From assembly GCA_016718655.1 (NCBI GenBank), contig JADKCV010000002.1:124001-188000 (forward strand): DNA of 64,000 bases. The letters run 5' to 3'. This DNA comes from Flavobacteriales bacterium. Its GTDB lineage: Bacteria > Bacteroidota > Bacteroidia > Flavobacteriales_F > PHOS-HE28. A program made the translations under genes and the position numbers. Below are positions 44,125 to 52,552 of this stretch, piece by piece. The notes under the pieces are model-generated. The model saw nothing but the letters and a program-made list of their open reading frames with translations. It was not told the origin of the DNA and ran no database searches. Each line of letters begins with the position of its first letter. The first letter of the stretch is position 1.

Positions 44125-45543
44125 ATGTGCAAACAGCATCTTCGCCATTCCTCATCCCCCGAACCTGATGCGACCGTCCGAGCCCTGCTCACTCTGCTGC
44201 TGTTGCTTCCGCTCCCGGTGCTGGCCCAAGGCACACCGGCACCGCTCACCGGCGCCTCCGCTATGACCATCGGGCGCGGCATCCTGGGCATGCTGGTGAT
44301 CATCGGTATCGCTTGGGCGTTCAGTGCCAAACGCAAACAGGTGGACTGGAAGGTGGTGGGCATCGGGCTCGCGTTCCAATTGGTCATGGCGCTGCTGATC
44401 CTGTACGTACCGCCCGTTCAGTTCGCCTTCGAGGTGGTGGGCAAGCTTTTCGTGAAGGTGCTCGACTTCACCCGCATCGGCAGTGAGTTCCTGTTCCGCG
44501 ACCTGATGAACGTGCAGAGCGCGGGCTTCATCTTCGCCTTGCAGATCCTGCCCACCATCATCTTCTTCAGTGCGCTCACCAGCGTGCTCTTCTACCTCGG
44601 CGTGATCCAGAAGGTGGTGTATGCCTTGGCCTGGGCGCTCAACAAGACCATGAAGCTGAGCGGTGCCGAGAGCCTCAGTACGGCAGGTAACATCTTCCTG
44701 GGCCAGACCGAAGCACCGCTGATGGTGAAGGCCTACCTGGACAAGATGAACCGTTCGGAGATCTTCCTGGTGATGACCGCGGGCATGGCCACCGTGGCGG
44801 GCGGGGTGCTCGCGGCTTACGTGGGCTTTCTAGGCGGCGATGATCCCGTGCTCCGCCTGTTCTTCGCCAAGCACCTGCTCACTGCCAGCGTCATGGCGGC
44901 ACCGGGGGCCGTGGTGGTGGCCAAGATCCTGTTCCCACAGACCGAACCCATCGAGCAGAAGATGGAGGTGAGCATGGAGCAGGTGGGAAGCAACTTCCTC
45001 GATGCCATGAGCAACGGCACCACCGAAGGCCTGAAGCTGGCCGCCAACGTGGGCGCCATGCTCTTGGTGTTCTTCGCGTTCATCGCCATGGCCAACTACG
45101 GATTCCTGAAGTTGGGCGATGCGCTTGGCATCAATGGCTGGGTGGCCTCGGTGTCGAATGGCAACTTCAAGGGACTTTCCCTCGAGTTCCTCCTGGGCTA
45201 CCTGTTCTCGCCATTGATGTGGCTCATCGGTGTGGCCACCGAGGACATCACCCTCACCGGTCGACTGGTGGGCGAGAAGATCATCGCCAGTGAGTTCGTG
45301 GGCTACGAGAGCCTGGCGCGCATGAAGAGCGAGGGCCTGTTCACCTACCAACGCAGCATCGTCATGGCCACCTACATGCTCTGCGGCTTCGCCAACTTCG
45401 CCAGCATCGGCATCCAGCTCGGCGGCATCGGATCGCTGGCGCCCAGCCGCCGGGCATGGCTCAGCGAGTTCGGCTTCCGGGCGCTGCTGGGTGGCACGTT
45501 CGCATCCCTGCTGAGTGCCACCATCGTGGGCATGTTGATCTGA
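44125..45543 (+). CDS. concentrative nucleoside transporter (CNT/NupC family)
   Basis: 472 residues with a cleavable-looking signal (ALLTLLLLLPLPVLAQG) before the membrane core, as in many Bacteroidota members. Core features are FALQILPTIIFFSALTSVLFYLGVIQKVV, GAESLSTAGNIFLGQTEAPLMVKAYL (the nucleoside/sodium site), MTAGMATVAGGVLAAYVGFL, and the C-terminal YMLCGFANFASIGIQLGGIG. It imports nucleosides with Na+ or H+, which would supply the two deoxynucleoside kinases and adenine deaminase encoded nearby. It is the last gene of the etf cluster, 29 nt after the nuclease gene. Confidence 0.92.
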   Translation: MCKQHLRHSSSPEPDATVRALLTLLLLLPLPVLAQGTPAPLTGASAMTIGRGILGMLVIIGIAWAFSAKRKQVDWKVVGIGLAFQLVMALLILYVPPVQFAFEVVGKLFVKVLDFTRIGSEFLFRDLMNVQSAGFIFALQILPTIIFFSALTSVLFYLGVIQKVVYALAWALNKTMKLSGAESLSTAGNIFLGQTEAPLMVKAYLDKMNRSEIFLVMTAGMATVAGGVLAAYVGFLGGDDPVLRLFFAKHLLTASVMAAPGAVVVAKILFPQTEPIEQKMEVSMEQVGSNFLDAMSNGTTEGLKLAANVGAMLLVFFAFIAMANYGFLKLGDALGINGWVASVSNGNFKGLSLEFLLGYLFSPLMWLIGVATEDITLTGRLVGEKIIASEFVGYESLARMKSEGLFTYQRSIVMATYMLCGFANFASIGIQLGGIGSLAPSRRAWLSEFGFRALLGGTFASLLSATIVGMLI

Positions 45544-45584
45544 GCGCTGCGTTCCAGGACATGCAGGTCAGGGACCGGCTCCCC

Positions 45585-45592
45585 TACCTTCA
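45585..45592 (+). promoter_or_regulatory. -7-like element TACCTTCA
   Basis: A near-match to TAnnTTTG, 19 nt before the ATG at 45612. Confidence 0.4.
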
Positions 45593-45611
45593 CGCTCCCA
45601 TCCCCCACCCC

Positions 45612-47240
45612 ATGCGTTCCCGCATCCTACCGCTCCTGCTCCTCCTGGCCACAGCGTCGGCCGTAGCACAATCCACGCTGGTGCAGCACGGCAAACCGTT
45701 CACCAAGGAGTTGAAGGGCTCCACGGGCGACCTCTTCACCGTGGTCGATGGCCTGTTCGCTGCCGATGGCCGCCATGTGCTTTACGCGGAGGAAGGCCTT
45801 ACCCCCAAGGTGGTCCGCCTCGATGCCCAGCTCCTACCCAGCGAGGAGCTCCTGTTGAAGGATGTGCTCATCGATGGTCAGAAATGGACCGGCGTGCGGC
45901 CGCTCGTTCAACAGGACCGGTTGCAGGTCCTGCTCGTCTCCTCCACCAAGAAGGGCAGCTCCTTCGCGCTCTGCCCGGTGAACACCAGCGGTACGCTCAG
46001 CTTGGGTAGCCCCCAACAACTAGCGAGCTTCGACATCGCCTATGTGAACGACCCCGCCTTCACCCTGGTGGACCGCCCCTTGCCGGACCCCATCCTCTTC
46101 ACCCGTGGCCTGGCCTATGCCCAGCACGAACGACTCGTACGCTCGGCCGATGGCACCACCTGGCTCCTGAACCACTACACGCACAACGGCAAAGGCAACA
46201 AACGCTTCGGAATGGCGCTGTTGAACGGTGATGGCACCGTCCGGAGCACGAACACCGTGGAACTTCCCTACGAGGATGCCAAGAGCAGCATCCACCAGAT
46301 CAGTGTGGCCAACGACGGTACCGTGCGGCTGCTCACCTACGTGTTCCAGTGCAAGAGCGATGAGCAGCTGGGTGACAAGGCCTGCCACGAGTTGCACCTG
46401 ACCACGGTGAGCGATGGTGGCAGTACGGTACACGATGTGCTCCTGGACAAGAACTTCGTGAGCAGTGCGCGCATGCTGGACCGGAACGATGGCCGGGTCT
46501 CCATCGCGGTGCGCTACGGCGCGCTCACCGGTCAACCCGGCCAGGTGATCACCTTCAACCCCAAGGACCCGAAGCTGAAGCCCACGCCCGTCCTGGCGCA
46601 ACGCCTGCCCTCCATCCGGCGCGCCAAACTGATGCCCTACGGAGACCCGGCCGCGGACCCCCGCAAACCCGTGTCGCGCACCGCGAAACTGCCCGACGAG
46701 GTGGTGGACCTCATCGCCGCCCCGAACAACGAACTGGTGGTGGTGGAGACCTACCTGGAGCCCAACTTCCAACTCTCCATGGGCGAGGCCATCGCCATGC
46801 GCCGCCTGAGCGGCGGCGTGCGTGTGAGCCAGGTGCTCGCCAACGACAGCATCGGTTGGCAGCGTGTGCTGGACCGCGCGCTCATGACCACCGCCGGGCA
46901 ATCCTATGACGGCGTAGCGCGAATGGCCCTGAACATGGACCACCTGGTGCTCTTCGCACACACCCCGCGCGGGCTGGAGGCGATCATGAAGGCCGGGACC
47001 GAAGCGGGTGGGACGAAGGAGATGAAGCCCGCCGAACCCTTCGTGCTGAAGGCCGCCGTGGTCAGCGCGGCCGGCGAGGTGCGTCAGGAAGGCACCCTGT
47101 TGCTGATGGAGGATGCCTTCGTGCCCTGTGCCATGGGCGTACTCACTGAGCCCGGTGGTACCCGCGCGCTGGTGAAAAGCCACGACCGCGGCACCGGTTA
47201 CCGGTTCTCCCTCGTGGACCTGAAGGCCCTTGGTCAATAG
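45612..47240 (+). CDS. secreted protein of unknown function
   Basis: 542 residues with a signal peptide (RSRILPLLLLLATASAVAQS). The mature part is beta-rich with repeated strands that could form a propeller (TLVQHGKPFTKELKG, HVLYAEEGLTPKVVRLDAQLLPSEELLL, GTVRLLTYVFQCKSDEQLGDKACHELHLTTVSDGG). There is one likely disulfide pair in the middle. No T9SS tail or lipobox is visible, so it probably stays in the periplasm. I do not recognise the family. The start at 45612 is set by the signal peptide and by the promoter before it; the frame is open back into the transporter gene. Confidence 0.7.
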   Translation: MRSRILPLLLLLATASAVAQSTLVQHGKPFTKELKGSTGDLFTVVDGLFAADGRHVLYAEEGLTPKVVRLDAQLLPSEELLLKDVLIDGQKWTGVRPLVQQDRLQVLLVSSTKKGSSFALCPVNTSGTLSLGSPQQLASFDIAYVNDPAFTLVDRPLPDPILFTRGLAYAQHERLVRSADGTTWLLNHYTHNGKGNKRFGMALLNGDGTVRSTNTVELPYEDAKSSIHQISVANDGTVRLLTYVFQCKSDEQLGDKACHELHLTTVSDGGSTVHDVLLDKNFVSSARMLDRNDGRVSIAVRYGALTGQPGQVITFNPKDPKLKPTPVLAQRLPSIRRAKLMPYGDPAADPRKPVSRTAKLPDEVVDLIAAPNNELVVVETYLEPNFQLSMGEAIAMRRLSGGVRVSQVLANDSIGWQRVLDRALMTTAGQSYDGVARMALNMDHLVLFAHTPRGLEAIMKAGTEAGGTKEMKPAEPFVLKAAVVSAAGEVRQEGTLLLMEDAFVPCAMGVLTEPGGTRALVKSHDRGTGYRFSLVDLKALGQ

Positions 47241-47292
47241 CGGGTGTTGATCACTTCGCCGGGGCCGGAGGAAGCGGCCCTGCCCCTGCGGC

Positions 47293-47300
47293 TACATTTG
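47293..47300 (+). promoter_or_regulatory. -7 promoter element TACATTTG for the ClC gene
   Basis: Exact TAnnTTTG ending 7 nt before the ATG at 47308; a very short or absent leader is expected. Confidence 0.6.
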
Positions 47301-47307
47301 GCCGCGC

Positions 47308-48765
47308 ATGTCCTCGTCCCGTTACGATATCATCACATCCAAGGTCCGGGTCTTCCTGTCAGGGCTGCTCGAACGGTTGCGCCAGTCGCTGCTGCAGAGC
47401 CGAGCCAAGGAGTTGGTGCTGCTGGCGCTGCCCTACCAGATCTCGGCCATCCTCACCGCGCTGGTGGCCGTGGGGTACGCCAAGCTCTTCCACCTGATGG
47501 AGGATGCCAACCTCGCCATCCTCAGCTACGACCGTAGGCTCATCTTCCTCACCGCACCCATCAGCTTCCTGGTCGCGTGGGGATTGGTGCGCCGCCTTGC
47601 ACCGCTCGCCGGTGGTAGCGGCATCCCCCAACTGATGGCCGCCATCGAAGTGGCCACCGAGAAGAAGCGCGATGCTTCTTGGCGCTTCCTCAACGTGCGC
47701 ATCATCCTGGTGAAGATCGCCAGCAGCCTCACCATGGTCCTGGGCGGTGGGGCCATTGGGCGCGAAGGACCCACGCTGCAGATCGCCGGCAGCATCTACC
47801 GCACCGTCCACAAGCTGCTGCCCCCGTTCTGGCCCCGCGTGAGCCGGCAGATCATGATGGTGACCGGGGGAGCTGCGGGCCTCAGCGCGGCCTTCAACAC
47901 CCCGCTCGGTGGTATCGTCTTCGCCGTGGAGGAGCTCACCAAGACCCACATGGCCCAGTTCCGCACCGCCGTGCTCACCGCGGTGATCCTCAGCGGGATG
48001 ACGGCCCAGTGGCTGCTGGGCCCCTACCTGATGTTGGGCTACCCCAAGCTGGAACCGGCCACCTTCTCCTTCATGTACAAGATCCTCTTCATCGCCGTGA
48101 TCTCCGGCGCCACCGGGGCGATCTTCTGCCGCATCCTGCTGGCCTTCGACAAGTTCCGGCGCTCCCTCGCGGGCTGGTGGCCCCAAGCCGCCTTCGCGCT
48201 GGGTTGTGCGTTCCTGTTCGCGCTCACGGTCTGGTTCCTCGGACCGCACGCCATCGGCTCCGGCAACGCATTGTTGGAAGAGTATCTGTTCGCTGCAGAG
48301 GTGGACGGCACCGCTGGTAACGTGGGCGCACGCATCCTTGGTCCGATGTTCTCCTTCAGTGCCGGTGGTGCGGGGGGCATCTTCGCCCCTGCGCTCTCCG
48401 CTGGCGCCGCCATCGGCGGGTGGATCGCGCCGCTCTTCGAACCCAGCCGCGGCCAGTTCAACCTGCTGGTGCTCGCCGGTATGACCGCCTTCCTCACCGG
48501 CGTCACCCGCTCGCCCTTCACTAGCGCCATCCTCGTGCTGGAGATGACCGACCGCCACAGCGCCATCTTCCAACTGATGTACGCGGCCATGGTGGGCTTC
48601 CTCATCTCCTTCGCCATCGACCGCAAGAGCTACTACGAGCGCATGAAGGAGCGCCTTCTGAAGGCCCTGCCGGGTTGGCCGCCGCCGCCGGAGAAACCGC
48701 AGCGGAACGGGGTGCGGGGTGTGGAGCCGGGACCGAACGCGCCGGAGCCGGGGGCGGGGTTCTGA
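47308..48765 (+). CDS. ClC-type chloride channel/antiporter
   Basis: 485 residues with the ClC signatures: GGSGIPQLMAAIE, GREGPTLQIAGSIY carrying the gating glutamate, and GGIFAPALSAGAAIGG. The second glutamate used by H+/Cl- exchangers is probably present (IVFAVEELTK), so antiport is more likely than a channel. It lacks C-terminal CBS domains. The N-terminus has a short amphipathic extension and the C-terminus a Pro/Gly-rich tail. Roles are acid resistance or anion balance. It stands alone, followed 129 nt later by thyA. Confidence 0.9.
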   Translation: MSSSRYDIITSKVRVFLSGLLERLRQSLLQSRAKELVLLALPYQISAILTALVAVGYAKLFHLMEDANLAILSYDRRLIFLTAPISFLVAWGLVRRLAPLAGGSGIPQLMAAIEVATEKKRDASWRFLNVRIILVKIASSLTMVLGGGAIGREGPTLQIAGSIYRTVHKLLPPFWPRVSRQIMMVTGGAAGLSAAFNTPLGGIVFAVEELTKTHMAQFRTAVLTAVILSGMTAQWLLGPYLMLGYPKLEPATFSFMYKILFIAVISGATGAIFCRILLAFDKFRRSLAGWWPQAAFALGCAFLFALTVWFLGPHAIGSGNALLEEYLFAAEVDGTAGNVGARILGPMFSFSAGGAGGIFAPALSAGAAIGGWIAPLFEPSRGQFNLLVLAGMTAFLTGVTRSPFTSAILVLEMTDRHSAIFQLMYAAMVGFLISFAIDRKSYYERMKERLLKALPGWPPPPEKPQRNGVRGVEPGPNAPEPGAGF

Positions 48766-48805
48766 CAACCGTGCAGATGGTGCTTCCAGTCCATCGATCG
48801 GGTGC

Positions 48806-48823
48806 TGCTAACACCCGTTAGCA
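48806..48823. repeat. perfect inverted repeat upstream of thyA
   Basis: TGCTAAC, 4-nt spacer ACCC, GTTAGCA. There is no T-run on either side, so a terminator is less likely than an operator or processing site. It lies 32 nt upstream of the thyA -7 element. Confidence 0.4.
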
Positions 48824-48854
48824 ACTCCCCCATCCCATGCCACATGCGCGGCGG

Positions 48855-48862
48855 TACCTTCG
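48855..48862 (+). promoter_or_regulatory. -7-like element TACCTTCG for thyA
   Basis: A TAnnTTCG element 31 nt before the ATG at 48894. Confidence 0.45.
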
Positions 48863-48893
48863 TCCCAGCGTGCCGCAGGGCACCTGGATCGTC

Positions 48894-49688
48894 ATGCAGC
48901 AATACCACGACCTCCTCAAACGCATCCTGGATGAAGGGGTGCAGAAGCACGACCGCACCGGCACCGGCACCATCAGCTGTTTCGGCCACCAGATGCGCTT
49001 CGACCTCAGCGAGGGCTTCCCCTTGGTGACCACCAAGAAGCTCCACGTGAAGAGCATCATCCACGAACTGCTTTGGTTCCTGGCGGGTGATACCAACATC
49101 AAGTACCTGCAGGACAACGGCGTGAAGATCTGGGACGAATGGGCCGATGCGAATGGCGACTTGGGTCCCGTTTACGGTTACCAGTGGCGCAGCTGGCACA
49201 CCCCGGACGGCCGCGTGATCGACCAGATCGCCAACGTGGTGGAGATGATCAAGAAGAACCCGGACAGTCGGCGCTTGATCGTGACCGCGTGGAACCCCGC
49301 CGACGTGGACCGCATGGCCCTGCCGCCCTGCCACACTATGTTCCAGTTCTATGTGGCCGAAGGCAAGCTCAGCTGCCAGCTCTACCAGCGCAGCGCCGAT
49401 ACCTTCCTCGGGGTGCCCTTCAACATCGCCAGCTATGCGCTCCTCACGCTGATGATGGCGCAGGTTTGCGGCTTGAAGCCCGGCGAGTTCGTCCACAGCT
49501 TCGGCGATGTGCACGTGTACAACAACCACCTGGAGCAGGCCCGACTGCAACTTTCCCGTGAACCGCGCCCCCTGCCGAGGATGGAGATCGACCCCACGGT
49601 GACCGACCTCTTCGCCTTCCGCTACGAGCACTTCACGCTGAAGGACTACGATCCGCACCCGCACATCAAGGCCGACGTCGCCGTATGA
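48894..49688 (+). CDS. thyA: thymidylate synthase
   Basis: 264 residues, the same length as E. coli ThyA when started at 48894. It methylates dUMP to dTMP with methylenetetrahydrofolate, yielding dihydrofolate. Motifs are RTGTGTISCFGHQMRFDL (phosphate loop), ELLWFLAGDTN, the catalytic Cys146 in MALPPCHTMFQFYV, and QRSADTFLGVPFNIASYALL for dUMP. The frame extends 19 codons upstream to 48837, but that part precedes the promoter element. folA follows, so the dihydrofolate made here is recycled by its neighbour. Confidence 0.97.
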   Translation: MQQYHDLLKRILDEGVQKHDRTGTGTISCFGHQMRFDLSEGFPLVTTKKLHVKSIIHELLWFLAGDTNIKYLQDNGVKIWDEWADANGDLGPVYGYQWRSWHTPDGRVIDQIANVVEMIKKNPDSRRLIVTAWNPADVDRMALPPCHTMFQFYVAEGKLSCQLYQRSADTFLGVPFNIASYALLTLMMAQVCGLKPGEFVHSFGDVHVYNNHLEQARLQLSREPRPLPRMEIDPTVTDLFAFRYEHFTLKDYDPHPHIKADVAV

Positions 49689-49705
49689 ACGGTGGCATCC
49701 TATAC

Positions 49706-49793
49706 GACCGTGAATGGACGTTGATGAACGTGAATGAACGCCTTCCATTGTTCCATGGACCGGCATGGGCGTCCACTCCCGTTCATTCCCGGT
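49706..49793. repeat. 10-bp tandem repeats in inverted arrangement between thyA and folA
   Basis: Three 10-mers on the left arm (TGAATGGACG, TTGATGAACG, TGAATGAACG at 49711-49740) face two related units in the opposite orientation at about 49769-49793, each arm bounded by GACCG or its complement. This is an imperfect palindrome of about 88 nt. It resembles a palindromic repeat element rather than a coding region or a simple terminator. Confidence 0.6.
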
Positions 49794-49845
49794 CAAAAGA
49801 CTTTTCGATCCTCGCGTCCGGTCGCATTGAACTGAGCATTCCCCG

Positions 49846-50355
49846 ATGATCATCAGCGCCATCGCCGCCGTGGCGGACAACGGCACCATCGGTCGCGACA
49901 GCGACCTGCCCTGGAGCTTGCCCGACGACCTGAAGTACTTCCAGCGCACCACGCGGGGGCACCACGTGATCACAGGACGCAAGAACTACGAGACCATCCC
50001 GGCAAAGTACCGGCCGCTGAAGGACCGGGTGAACATCGTGGTGACGCGCAATCCGGACTATCAGGCGCCGGGTGCGGTGGTGGTCGCCTCACTGGAGGCC
50101 GCCTTGTACGTGGCGCGCGAAGCGGGTGAGCCCGAGGTCTTCATCATCGGCGGTGGGCAGATCTACGCCGAAGCCCTCCGCAAGGGCCTAGTGGACCGAT
50201 TGTACCTGACCCAGGTGCACGCCAACGTGCCCGGTGATACGCACTTCCCCACTGTGGATACGCGCGCCTGGAAGGAGGTGGAACGTACCCCGCACGCGGC
50301 CGACGAGCGCCACGCCCATGCCTTCAGCTTCGTAGTGTTCCACCGCACGATCTGA
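49846..50355 (+). CDS. folA: dihydrofolate reductase
   Basis: 169 residues. It reduces dihydrofolate to tetrahydrofolate with NADPH. MIISAIAAVADNGTIGRDSDLPWSLPDDLKYF holds the substrate-binding acid Asp27. The NADPH motifs HHVITGRKNYETIP and VFIIGGGQIYAEAL follow, then the C-terminal strands DTHFP and FSFVVFHR. It lies 157 nt after thyA with a palindromic repeat between them, so co-transcription is likely but not certain. There is nothing unusual in the active site that would point to trimethoprim resistance. Confidence 0.96.
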   Translation: MIISAIAAVADNGTIGRDSDLPWSLPDDLKYFQRTTRGHHVITGRKNYETIPAKYRPLKDRVNIVVTRNPDYQAPGAVVVASLEAALYVAREAGEPEVFIIGGGQIYAEALRKGLVDRLYLTQVHANVPGDTHFPTVDTRAWKEVERTPHAADERHAHAFSFVVFHRTI

Positions 50356-50409
50356 ACCTTTGGCCTGGTCCTTGCGTCCTAGGTGTGCGGAACGATGATC
50401 CCGCAACCC

Positions 50410-51201
50410 ATGCAAACCATGAAACAGCTCGCCTACCTCTCCCTGATCGCCCTTGCACTGGTTGCTTGTCGGAAGGACAAAGCCGACTCGCCAGTGGACC
50501 GCGACTATACGGCTGCCGTGGACAACAACCGCGCGGAAGCCTACTTCAACGATGCCCTCGCCCAGAGCGATGCGGCCAACAAGGACGGTGAACTGCCCTG
50601 TGCGGTCTCCATCACCTTCGATACCACGGCCACCCCACGCACCATGCTCATCGACTTCGGCACCAGCAACTGCCTGAGCAACGATGGCCGCAATCGGCGT
50701 GGTCGCCTGTTGGTCACCTACACCGGCCCTTACCGCGCGCCGGGCACCGTCATCACCATCACCCCCCAGGACTACTACGTGAACGATCACCATGTGCAAG
50801 GCAGCAAGGTGGTGACCAATGTGGGCACCAATGGCGATGGCCAACCCTACTTCACCGTGACCGTGAACGGCACCGTGACCGCCCCGGACGGCAGCTGGAC
50901 CAGCACACACAGCTACCAGCGCACCCGCACCTGGATCGCGGGCAGCAGTACGCTCGCCCTGCTGGATGACGTGTACCTCATCAGCGGTGGCGGAAGTGGT
51001 GTGAACCGCAACGGGATACCCTTCTCCATGCTGATCACCACCCCGTTGCGCGTGGAGATCGGCTGCCCGCACATCGTGAGCGGCGTCATGCAGATCACAC
51101 CCGGCTCGCTGGCCGTGCGCACCGTGGACTTCGGGAGTGGCGCGTGCGACGACCAGGCCACGGTCACCGTGAACGGTATCACCTTCACCATCGGCGGCTA
51201 G
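50410..51201 (+). CDS. lipoprotein of unknown function
   Basis: About 263 residues from the ATG at 50410 (50419 is an alternative). Lipoprotein signal MKQLAYLSLIALALVAC, with the lipidated Cys followed by RKDKAD. The mature part is beta-rich with Thr/Val strands (RLLVTYTGPYRAPGTVITITPQDYYVNDHHVQG, DGSWTSTHSYQRTRTW) and four Cys that could form two disulfides. It is probably a surface or periplasmic outer-membrane lipoprotein. I cannot assign a family. A strong UNCG-loop terminator follows 23 nt after the stop. Confidence 0.7.
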   Translation: MQTMKQLAYLSLIALALVACRKDKADSPVDRDYTAAVDNNRAEAYFNDALAQSDAANKDGELPCAVSITFDTTATPRTMLIDFGTSNCLSNDGRNRRGRLLVTYTGPYRAPGTVITITPQDYYVNDHHVQGSKVVTNVGTNGDGQPYFTVTVNGTVTAPDGSWTSTHSYQRTRTWIAGSSTLALLDDVYLISGGGSGVNRNGIPFSMLITTPLRVEIGCPHIVSGVMQITPGSLAVRTVDFGSGACDDQATVTVNGITFTIGG

Positions 51202-51224
51202 CACAGGTCCTGCTCAGCTAATCG

Positions 51225-51250
51225 AAAAGGCCTCCTACGGGAGGCCTTTT
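51225..51250 (+). terminator. intrinsic terminator with UACG tetraloop
   Basis: A perfect 11-bp stem (51225-51235 with 51240-51250) with the extra-stable C(UACG)G loop, four A on the left and four T on the right, so it can work in both directions. Confidence 0.85.
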
Positions 51251-51409
51251 CCATGTCGACCACTCATCCTCGGCCCTGGGGGTCACCTTCGGCCCCCACA
51301 CAGTTGGAACCTCCAAGCAGGACCGGGCTCCGTCGTCCCTGTGACGAACCGTTCGTCCCACCCATGACCGCTCATCACGCCCCCATAGGAATGGCCGTGG
51401 GGGGGCCAC

Positions 51410-51417
51410 TAGCTTCG
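51410..51417 (+). promoter_or_regulatory. -7-like element TAGCTTCG for the LytS/LytTR pair
   Basis: A TAnnTTCG element 16 nt before the ATG at 51434. Confidence 0.45.
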
Positions 51418-51433
51418 GTGCCCAGGCGCATCC

Positions 51434-52552
51434 ATGGCACCCTACTTCAGCCGCACCCCCATCCGCTTCCGGACCATCGCGGTATCCGCACTGGTGCTGG
51501 CCACGCTCTTCCTGTTCCAGGCCTACATGCGTCACAGCCTGTTCCAGGAACTCCAGGAATTGAGCGCGTTCAATTGGTGGCGCGAAGGCCCCGTACCGTA
51601 CCTGAACTTCCTGTTCTGGGCCTTGCTCTGTCCGCTGGTCTACAGCATCCTGCGCCGTTGGCCATTGGATGCGCGGCCCTTGGCACGGACCGTGATCCTG
51701 CACATCGGAGCGGCACTGCTCATCGCCACGCTGCATGAGGTGGTGACCTCCACCATCTATTACGCCATCCTGCACGGGGTGGGCGAGATCGACATCCAGG
51801 ACGAGCGGTACCAGGAATGGGCACTGCAGGCCTTGGGGCCCGCGATCTTCACCCGCACGCTCGAGTACGGGGTGCTCATGGGCCTGCTGGTGGCCTTGGA
51901 CAACGCCCGCATGCGGCGTGAGGAGCGTGAACAGATGCTCCAACTGCAACACGAACTTCAAGTTACGCGGATGAACGCGCTGAAGAAGCAGTTGCAGCCG
52001 CACTTCCTCTTCAACACATTGAACACGGTGAGCGCGCTCATGGACGACAACATCGGCGACGCGCGCAAGGTGCTCAGTCGCCTGGGTCACCTGCTACGCA
52101 ACACCTTGGACACCACCCAACGCGACAAGGTGCGCTTGGAGAACGAGATGCAGCATGTCGCCAACTACCTCGACATCGAGAGCATCCGCTTCCGCGACCG
52201 CTTGCTCGTGCACTATGAGGTCCCCGCCGCATTGCAGGATGTGTTGGTGCCGAACCTGTTGCTCCAACCGCTCGTGGAGAACAGTATCAAGCATGGTCCC
52301 GACGCCACCACCGAGCGCGTGGAGGTTCGGGTACGGGTCACTGCCGACGATCGGAACCTCCATGTACAGGTGCTGGACAACGGAAAGGGTTGTCGCGATG
52401 TCTCCTTGGCGATGGAGAACGGCGGCATCGGTCTGCGGAACGTGCGTGAGCGGCTGCGGCTGCTTTACGGCGATCGGGCCACCTTCCACATCGCCTCTCC
52501 CAACGGCCTCGGCTTCGAGGTCACACTCTCCATACCCCTGGAACGCGCATGA
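51434..52552 (+). CDS. LytS/YehU-type sensor histidine kinase
   Basis: 372 residues. Four N-terminal membrane segments without a large external domain, a coiled coil (REEREQMLQLQHELQVTRMNALKKQ), and the His_kinase domain with the phosphate-accepting His190 in LQPHFLFNTLNTVSALM. The ATP-binding part has LLLQPLVENSIKHG, DNGKG and GGIGLRNVRERL. It likely senses a signal within or near the membrane; the ligand is unknown. The stop overlaps the start of the LytTR regulator gene (ATGA), giving a coupled two-component pair. Confidence 0.9.
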   Translation: MAPYFSRTPIRFRTIAVSALVLATLFLFQAYMRHSLFQELQELSAFNWWREGPVPYLNFLFWALLCPLVYSILRRWPLDARPLARTVILHIGAALLIATLHEVVTSTIYYAILHGVGEIDIQDERYQEWALQALGPAIFTRTLEYGVLMGLLVALDNARMRREEREQMLQLQHELQVTRMNALKKQLQPHFLFNTLNTVSALMDDNIGDARKVLSRLGHLLRNTLDTTQRDKVRLENEMQHVANYLDIESIRFRDRLLVHYEVPAALQDVLVPNLLLQPLVENSIKHGPDATTERVEVRVRVTADDRNLHVQVLDNGKGCRDVSLAMENGGIGLRNVRERLRLLYGDRATFHIASPNGLGFEVTLSIPLERA

